A DNA stretch of 64,000 nucleotides from Prunus persica (lineage: Eukaryota > Streptophyta > Magnoliopsida > Rosales > Rosaceae): NCBI RefSeq assembly GCF_000346465.2, contig NC_034016.1:14916786-14980785 (forward strand), read 5' to 3'. This document shows, one piece after another, positions 57,325-64,000 of this stretch (its first letter is position 1; each line of letters begins with the position of its first letter). The position numbers and the translations under genes were made by a program. The notes under the pieces are model-generated. The model was not told the origin of the DNA and did no database searches. It saw only the letters and a program-made list of their open reading frames with translations.

Positions 57325-60300
57325 ATGGGAACCTCTCAGAGCCGCGAGGATCACATCACCGACTCAGACGAGTACGAGTCGGAAGAAGAAGAGGTTTCGG
57401 AAGACGAAGACCAGTACGACGACGCCGAGGAGAAGCCGCACCAGCCCTCCTCGAAGCCCAAATCCAAAACCCTAGACTCCTCCATCGACGATGTCGACGC
57501 CAAGCTCAAAGCTCTCAAGCTCAAGTACGGCTCTCCTTCCTCTTCCTCTGCCGCGCAAAACCAGAACGCCGTCAAGCTTTATCTCCACATCGGTGGCAAC
57601 ACTCCCAAGGCCAAGTGGGTTGTCTCCGATAAGACCTCTTACTCTTTCGTCAAGACCTTTAATGTCGACGGCGACGATGATTACGAGGACGACGTTCGAT
57701 CGGACCGTGAGGGACAGTGGGTCCTGAAGGTCGGGTCCAAGGTCCGAGCTAGGGTTTCCACCGACATGCAATTGAAGATGTTTGGCGATCAGCGCCGAGT
57801 CGATTTCGTGTCCAAGGGCGTCTGGGCTTTGAAATTTTACACCGACGAGCAGTACCGGAGGTTCGTGACGGAGTTTCAGGACTACTTGTTCGAGAACGTG
57901 TACGGATTCAAAGCCACGGAGGAGAACAAGGTCAAGGTTTACGGCAAGGAGTTTCTCGGGTGGGCCAAGCCGGAGGTAGCCGACGATTCGGCTTGGGACT
58001 ATGATGATATTGATCAAAGCCCTAAGTCGGCTACGCCGGTCCGGCCCAGCCAGGACTTGATGGAGGAGTTCGAGGAGGCAGCCAATGGAGGTGTCCAGAG
58101 CTTAACCCTTGGCGCAATGGACAATAGCTTCTTGGTGAACGACACTGGTGTTCAGGTTTATCGGAATTTCAACCATGGGATTCATGGGAAGGGCGTAGTA
58201 GCGAAATTCGATAGCGGGGGCTCGAGTTTAGGGAGATCGACGCCCAAGAAGGCTCTGTTAATGAGGGCCGAGACTAATATGCTGCTTATGAGTCCATTGA
58301 AAGAAGGGAAGCCTCAAGCTAATGGGATTCAACAACTTGATATTGAGACCGGCAAGATTGTCACTGAATGGAAGTTTCAAAAGGATGGAACAGATATTAC
58401 AATGAGGGATATTACTAATGACACTAAAGCGTCGCAATTGGATCCTTCGGAATCAACCTTTTTAGGTTTGGATGATAACAGGCTTTGTCAGTGGGATATG
58501 CGTGATCGGGCGGGAATGGTTCAGAACATTGCTGCCGCTAATTCGCCCGTGCTGAATTGGACTCAGGGGCATCAGTTTTCTCGAGGGACCAATTTTCAGT
58601 GCTTTGCTACCACTGGAGATGGGTCTATTGTTGTTGGATCTCTGGAAGGGAAGATAAGGCTGTATTCCAAGACCTCCATGAGGCAGGCAAAGACTGCGTT
58701 TCCGGGGCTGGGTTCCCCCATTACCCATGTTGATGTAACGTATGATGGGAAGTGGGTGTTAGGCACAACTGATACTTATTTGGTTCTTATATGCACTCTC
58801 TTCACTGACAAAGATGGAAAGACCAAGACTGCATTTAGTGGTAGAGCTGGAAACAAGATACCAGCTCCCAGGCTGTTGAAGCTCACCCCTTTGGACTCGC
58901 ATTTGGCTGGCACAGACAATAGATTTCACGGTGGCCATTTCTCATGGGTAAGCAACTTATTCTCTATTTAAATGCTGCAATATTTAGATCTTTTGGACAT
59001 GTGCATGCTTGAATAAGTTTTTGAAGGTATATGACAGCGATTGGAAATTGTGGTCAGTGTCATTTTGGTTAGATTAAGTGCCCATCTATATTAATGACTC
59101 TTGAATGAGTTCTTCTGTTGTTAATGTTTTCCTCAGTTGGTACAGAGTTCAGTTTCATATATCTTGGTTAAATTAAATGTCAACCTACATTAATGAGTCT
59201 TGAATGCGATTTTTTCGATGTTCATGTTTTCCATATTTTTCATACTGCTTCATGTTCTACCTATTGTGTTTCTAGATGCTTGTATATCCTGGATGTTTTC
59301 TATGGGTTCACGATATATTGCCATCAATATGTGCTTTATTGGTTTGATTGTGGTTATAGCTGTACTAGTTTCATACTGTAACCATGCATGGGCATAATAT
59401 AACTAAACCATGTCTTAACCAGTGCTACAAATGCTAATGTCGAAACACCAATGTCTGAGCGTTCAATGCAATTAGACAACATGAAAAGTCTAATTGGTGA
59501 AAAGTTTCATAACAGAGAACTTTTGAATTTATTGTTCTGGAAAAACATTTTGACTTATCATGCCAGAAGAATTTCATGACTAGTCTTGTTGATATGGCAT
59601 GAATTTCATACATGCGTGCAGCCCGAGAATACATTTCTTTTCCTCTCTAATGCCATCGGTGATATTTGAAATGTCATATCTGCTTTAAATGAAGTGTGGA
59701 TTTTTCTGCGTTAATTGTCTTACAGATTTTATTTGAAAGTGTTAAGATGCTTATTGTATATTATGATGTTTCTCATACATCGATTAAATAGTTAACCATT
59801 TTTTGATTGATTTTTGTGGTAGCTTAATCTCAATTTTTGTTATTGGAGAATGTTGATTATTTGATATCTGCTCCCATGCTTCATTGACAACGATACTATG
59901 ATATTGTTTGTCTGCCTGGTATTAAGTGTAGGCTAATATATAGCAATTTTCAGTAGCAGTGAAAATTTCTTAGTGTTTGTTACTGAAAAAAAATAAAAAA
60001 TTTCTTAGTGTTGTTTCAACAAACTTTAGAAGTTCTTTCTGTTTCGTGCACTGGAGTACAAAAGCAACTAACTTGGCCATACAAGACCAAATTCCCTATA
60101 TAGTGAAGGGTTTGGCCAACAACCTTAGATCATGAAGGGATTAACCATAAGTCATGAAATGGATACTGGCTGTACAAAAGCAACTAACTTAGGGAATAGG
60201 CATCTAAACAGAAAGAGGAACAAACAGAAGCTAACACTAACTACTTGGACTTCTCATTTCTTATGATGTTCAAACTCTTAAATCAGGCCAATGGCTTGTT

Positions 60301-61325
60301 TTGCAGTGCATCATACTGTGAGAACAATCATATTGGGCTTTAGAACTATAGGTTCTGCTGCAGTAGCATAGGGTTGCTCTGGATTTTCTTGTTCCCCAAT
60401 AGCAGTTCGGCAAGACTTGTTTCATTAGATATAGATGTGAGATGTAAATCATTCAATTTAGTTTGTTTAATTGATTAATGCAGAGTAATTGTTTTGGTGA
60501 ACGGTAATACACTGTGTGCTAGCTGCATTTTGCATAAGTGCATCAAATTTAAAGTTGTGGTTCAAACTCTTTCGAAAATGAGATCAAGCATTGAACTAGC
60601 GTTGAGGTGCATTCATTAGCTTTCACACTTGCATTAAAATGTGAATTTTTGAGGAATGCTACGTAAGTTCTGCATTTCCATAGATATAGGCTGGATTTTA
60701 TGTTTCTTCTCTCGTTGCCCTGTATTTGTTCTCCTAGGCATAGACCTGTAGCAAAAAAGTGTTCCATAGAAAACTCTCTGGTATTTTTAGAGTTATATAG
60801 CTTTATAAAACTGATAGAATGGAATAGAAAACTATCATTTACTTATCTCTTCCAAATATAATTAGAAGGGGAGAATCATCAAAATCAAAAATATAGAAGT
60901 AAAGATGAAAATACATTTTTTGTAATAATAAAATGAACAAGTACCAAACAGTTCTGCCATGATTTGGAAAATAGAAGATGCATTCATTAGCTTTCTTTAT
61001 TGAGGAATTCATTGTGCTGAAAACTTGTAATGTCTGTTTACAGGTCACTGAAAATGGTAAACAAGAGCGTCACCTAGTCGCAACAGTGGGAAAGTTCAGC
61101 GTGGTATGGGACTTTCAGCAGGTGAAGAACAGTGCCCATGAATGCTACAGGAATCAGCAAGGTCTTAAGAGTTGTTACTGTTACAAGATTCTGTTGAAGG
61201 ACGAGTCCATCGTGGAGAGTCGTTTCATGCACGACAACTTTGCTTTTACAGACTCCCCGGAAGCTCCACTGGTGGTGGCAACCCCCATGAAAGTCAGCTC
61301 AATCAGTCTCTCTGGCAAGAGATGA
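57325..61325 (+). CDS. VID27/CYPRO4-like protein, 2 exons, 634 aa
   Basis: A plant member of the VID27 family (yeast Vid27 was named for vacuolar import and degradation; the plant form is called CYPRO4). Its biochemical role is not settled. Exons: 57325-58947 and 61044-61325, GT-AG, phase 0, with a 2096-bp intron. The N-terminus MGTSQSRED fits an N-myristoylation signal (Gly2, Ser6). Next comes a strongly acidic stretch (residues about 12-40), then a VID27-type PH-like middle part ([40 protein letters not shown]). A beta-propeller-like C-terminal domain follows ([91 protein letters not shown]). It ends SSISLSGKR. Length is close to Arabidopsis AT3G19240 as I recall it. A long antisense frame over exon 1 is a by-product of GC-rich codons. 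Confidence 0.93.
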
Positions 61326-62948
61326 TAATACTGCCGTACCCTTTGTATATGAGAGTTAACATTGTCATCAGTCTTGTACCTACGGGATTCGCTCTAATGC
61401 TGCGTTTCAGCTGCTTGTCATTGTTACTCTGATTTTTTTTTAATTTTTTAATTTTTTCATGGCTTCTTGTTCTTAGCTTCTTCTGCTTGTATCCATGTGA
61501 GTTGTTCTAACTGGTGTTTTCATACTTAAGTACAAAATAGGGTTTCTTATTAATGGTTTTTTAAAATTTGTGTTTGTACAAGTTCTGTCTGCTAACATTG
61601 AGCGATTCTGATTTCTGTGTGACAAATTGGATTGTGCAATTGAATTTCGTTCAGGAATGTATAGTTCTTATAACGTACTCACGGATCAGCTCTGCCGTAG
61701 TATTATTCCATCATTTAATATGCGTTAGCGATGAAAATCTAAACTTGTTTGATTCATGAAGAAAGCACATTTAACTCTGTTCACAGTCTCTGCAGTCAAA
61801 GAAGCTATGAACAAATTATCATTCAACTAACATTTTCATTTTATCTAAAGCAAACTTTAATATGATTTTTTTGTCATTCGCTAGGGATGGGGAAGGGGAA
61901 ATATTATATTGGGTCACCTCAAAATCGTTTTTTATGTGAATCTAACCCGGGTGCTGAGTTTTATTGTATACCAAAATACAAGAGTTTATAACATTCTCAC
62001 GGATCAGCTATGTCGTATTATTCCATAATTTTTTCCATTTTTTAAAAAAAAAAATACAAACAACCATCTAAACTATTATAAATTAATCTAACTTACAAAA
62101 AAAAGGACTCGAACTTAACTGCAATGGGGCAAGCTAACCACCCTGACAAATTTGTCTAAATCAAGTATGCAAGCCTAAACCTACTTTACCTTACACAATT
62201 TGGTTTTACTATTTTATTACATTTTGTTTTGTTATATTATGTGTGATTTGTGTGTAATATACAATGCTAGAAAACAAAAATAATTACTGCTTTAGGTTAC
62301 TCATCAACTTCATTTAATTCTGACAATGAAAAGATGTTAACATGGTATTTGGTGACTTGTATTTTTGTGAAATAATTGTGATATTATAATGATATAAGAT
62401 GATCCTTACATATTGAGTCTTGAAAATGATATATATATATATATTAAAGAGCAACTCCTTTCAACATATTTTAAAGCACTAATAGAAGCAACCCCACTAT
62501 TGATTCAAGTGACAAGGATCGGAATGAGACAAGTGTACCAAAAAAGAAAGACCAAACATTTAGAAGATTATAATATAATTTTGAGGTTTGAAAACTAGTA
62601 GTTGAAAAATAAACACCCGGTCCATCTTAAAAACCCAGTGAAGAGACCACTTCAATCAAACAGGTGGTCACAAAACTTGCAAGTTGCTAGCAGCTTATTA
62701 CATTGTCGACAAGGTGAAGTACTACGCAAGCAAACGTAGGGTATCGCTATTACATGTTTGTGTGTGAGAGAGAGAGAGAGAGCATGAAGCCTTAGTTGAC
62801 CAATCTTGAACAGAGAAAATTATAAATAATGGAATGGGTCAGGCTGGAGGTCAGCCAATGGGCTGAGTCTTCTCTGCCTGTTCAAGCCAGTCAATATTTT
62901 CCAAATCTGACCTCTTCCTTCCCTTCAGTTTCAGCTGTGCTTCCCCAC
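61326..62948. other. 3' UTR of the VID27-like gene and intergenic DNA
   Basis: The first several hundred bases probably include the 3' UTR. The rest is AT-rich without coding exons. A short GA run (about 62767-62783) lies upstream of the last gene. Confidence 0.4.
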
Positions 62949-62956
62949 TATAAATA
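62949..62956 (+). promoter_or_regulatory. TATA box of the last gene
   Basis: TATAAATA stands 155-162 bp before the start codon and is followed by a leader rich in CT and CAA repeats, a common plant promoter arrangement. Confidence 0.65.
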
Positions 62957-63110
62957 ACACCAAATTGGACCTTCCATTTTCATCTCAAACTCTTCTCTCC
63001 TCCTACAACAACAACAACAGAGGCACCAAAGAGAAAAACTCAGATCCTCTTTGATTTCAATACTCTTTAACTTCACAACCAAAGAGATCCAGAAAACCCA
63101 ACAAGTTTAA

Positions 63111-64000
63111 ATGGCGTCCTTGCAAACTTCAACTCTCATTTTCTCTTCTTCTTTTTCTTCTTCATGCTGTTCTTCTTCAAGGAGATCAAATACCAATGCT
63201 GCTATCCATGTCCCCAAGCTCCCAAGAGTCCGCTTCACAGTCCCAAAAACAGCAACGAAGCTGGTGCTTGAGGGACTTCAATTGAGGGAACCAAAACATA
63301 TCCTTGATAATGATTCATACAATAACCATTCTGCCATTCCAGCAACTCCTACAGCTGCTACAACTCAGCTATATGCAATCTTAGAAGCCGTAGCAGACAG
63401 AGTTGAGATGCACAACAACATTCGCGAGTGGCGCGACAACTGGAACACGCTTCTTCTCAACTCCATCAACATGATCACTCTCTCAGCTTCACTCATGGCT
63501 GGAATTGCAGGCACTGCAGCGGGTGCTGGAGTGTCCGTTTCGGCCTTGAATATCTCCTCCACTATTTTGTTCTCTGCAGCCTCCGGAATGCTGCTTGTGA
63601 TGAACAAGCTCCAGCCTTCGCAGCTCGCTGAGGAACAGCGCAATGCCACAAGATTGTTCAAGCAGCTCCAGATCCAAATCCAAACCATGCTTGCTCTTCA
63701 TGAACCTACTGAACAAGATGTGAAGGACACTATGGAGAAGGTCTTGGCACTTGACAAAGCTTACCCACTTCCTTTGCTTGGAGCCATGCTTGAAAAGTTC
63801 CCTAAAAAATTTGAGCCGGCTGTTTGGTGGCCTAAAAATATTCAATCTCAAAAGCCAAGCAAACCCAACTCCCAGATGGGAAAGATTAATGGGTGGAGTG
63901 CTGAACTTGAAGAGGAAATGAGGGAAATTATTGAAGTGGTGAAGACGAAAGACATAGAAGACTATGAGAGACTGGGGAGCTTGGTGTTGAAGATCAACAA
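63111..64000 (+). CDS. Protein like 'probable F-box protein At4g22030' (partial, 5' part)
   Basis: The open frame starts at 63111 and runs off the window after 296 codons. The first 45 residues are Ser-rich then basic (MASLQTSTLIFSSSFSSSCC, later KLPRVRFTVPK), which looks like a plastid transit peptide. A conserved block then reads LYAILEAVADRVEMHNNIRE, WRDNWNTLLLNSINMITLSA, and a hydrophobic hairpin SLMAGIAGTAAGAGVSVSAL to SSTILFSAASGMLLVMNKLQ, probably two membrane helices. A helical, charged part follows (EEMREIIEVVKTKDIEDYER). I see no F-box in the visible part, so the database name may mislead. The function is unknown to me. No intron is seen so far. Confidence 0.8.
   Translation, partial: MASLQTSTLIFSSSFSSSCCSSSRRSNTNAAIHVPKLPRVRFTVPKTATKLVLEGLQLREPKHILDNDSYNNHSAIPATPTAATTQLYAILEAVADRVEMHNNIREWRDNWNTLLLNSINMITLSASLMAGIAGTAAGAGVSVSALNISSTILFSAASGMLLVMNKLQPSQLAEEQRNATRLFKQLQIQIQTMLALHEPTEQDVKDTMEKVLALDKAYPLPLLGAMLEKFPKKFEPAVWWPKNIQSQKPSKPNSQMGKINGWSAELEEEMREIIEVVKTKDIEDYERLGSLVLKIN

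Noticed and set aside
57472..58017. 181-codon open frame antisense to the VID27-like exon 1
   Set aside because: The sense strand has a full conserved protein; the antisense frame matches no family and results from GC-rich third positions.
1..64000. CRISPR arrays, bacterial operons or ribosome binding sites
   Set aside because: The window is plant nuclear DNA with spliced genes; the regular repeats seen are microsatellites and tandem repeats without spacers.

Overview
This is nuclear DNA from a dicot plant. Genes are intron-rich and widely spaced in AT-rich sequence, with plant-type tRNA genes, many microsatellites, and LINE, Helitron, PIF/Harbinger and MITE insertions. The proteins look like those of a woody rosid, and I lean towards Rosaceae (Prunus-like), but no single feature proves the species.

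Layout. 467-3480: decayed LINE on the minus strand. 4053-13673 (+): ATG2, the autophagy lipid-transfer protein, 13 exons, 1983 aa. 16621-17253 (-): small plant protein of unknown function. 19919-28595 (-): RAD54 recombination ATPase, 21 exons, 943 aa. 28600-37600: gene-poor accessory stretch with a MITE, tRNA-Arg(ACG), a direct segmental duplication carrying two Helitron-type insertions, a PLAC8 cysteine-rich membrane protein gene (33411-34884, +), and a nested terminal-inverted-repeat element. 37611-41623: an apparently complete autonomous PIF/Harbinger transposon, with transposase and Myb/trihelix ORFs, TIRs and a TAA target duplication. 41694-43547 (+): DYW-type PPR editing protein (DYW2-like). 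44662-45228 (-): calmodulin-like protein. 45675-48113 (-): SCO2/CYO1 plastid DnaJ-type zinc-finger protein. 49899-52880 (-): malectin-like/LRR protein. 53553-53625: tRNA-Arg(CCT). 53853-55289 (+): KEOPS subunit CGI121. 55624-56050: LINE remnant. 57325-61325 (+): VID27/CYPRO4-like protein. 63111 to the window end (+): first part of a gene like the 'probable F-box protein At4g22030'.

Gene models were built by hand from splice sites, reading-frame phase and family conservation. Every model closes with an intact frame. The order ATG2 - small protein - RAD54 - SCO2 - LRR - VID27-like matches, as I recall it, a run of neighbours on Arabidopsis chromosome 3 (AT3G19190 to AT3G19240). The PPR and calmodulin-like pair matches AT2G15690/AT2G15680. 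The window may therefore keep an ancestral order that was split in Arabidopsis.

The genes do not form a pathway; this is ordinary eukaryotic gene neighbourhood. The most interesting material is in the mobile DNA. An intact Harbinger sits 70 bp upstream of an organelle RNA-editing gene. A pair of duplicated segments each serve as the empty site for the other's Helitron-like insertion. A 183-bp MITE has a 10-bp target duplication and palindromic ends. Three introns appear to use GC-AG splice sites.
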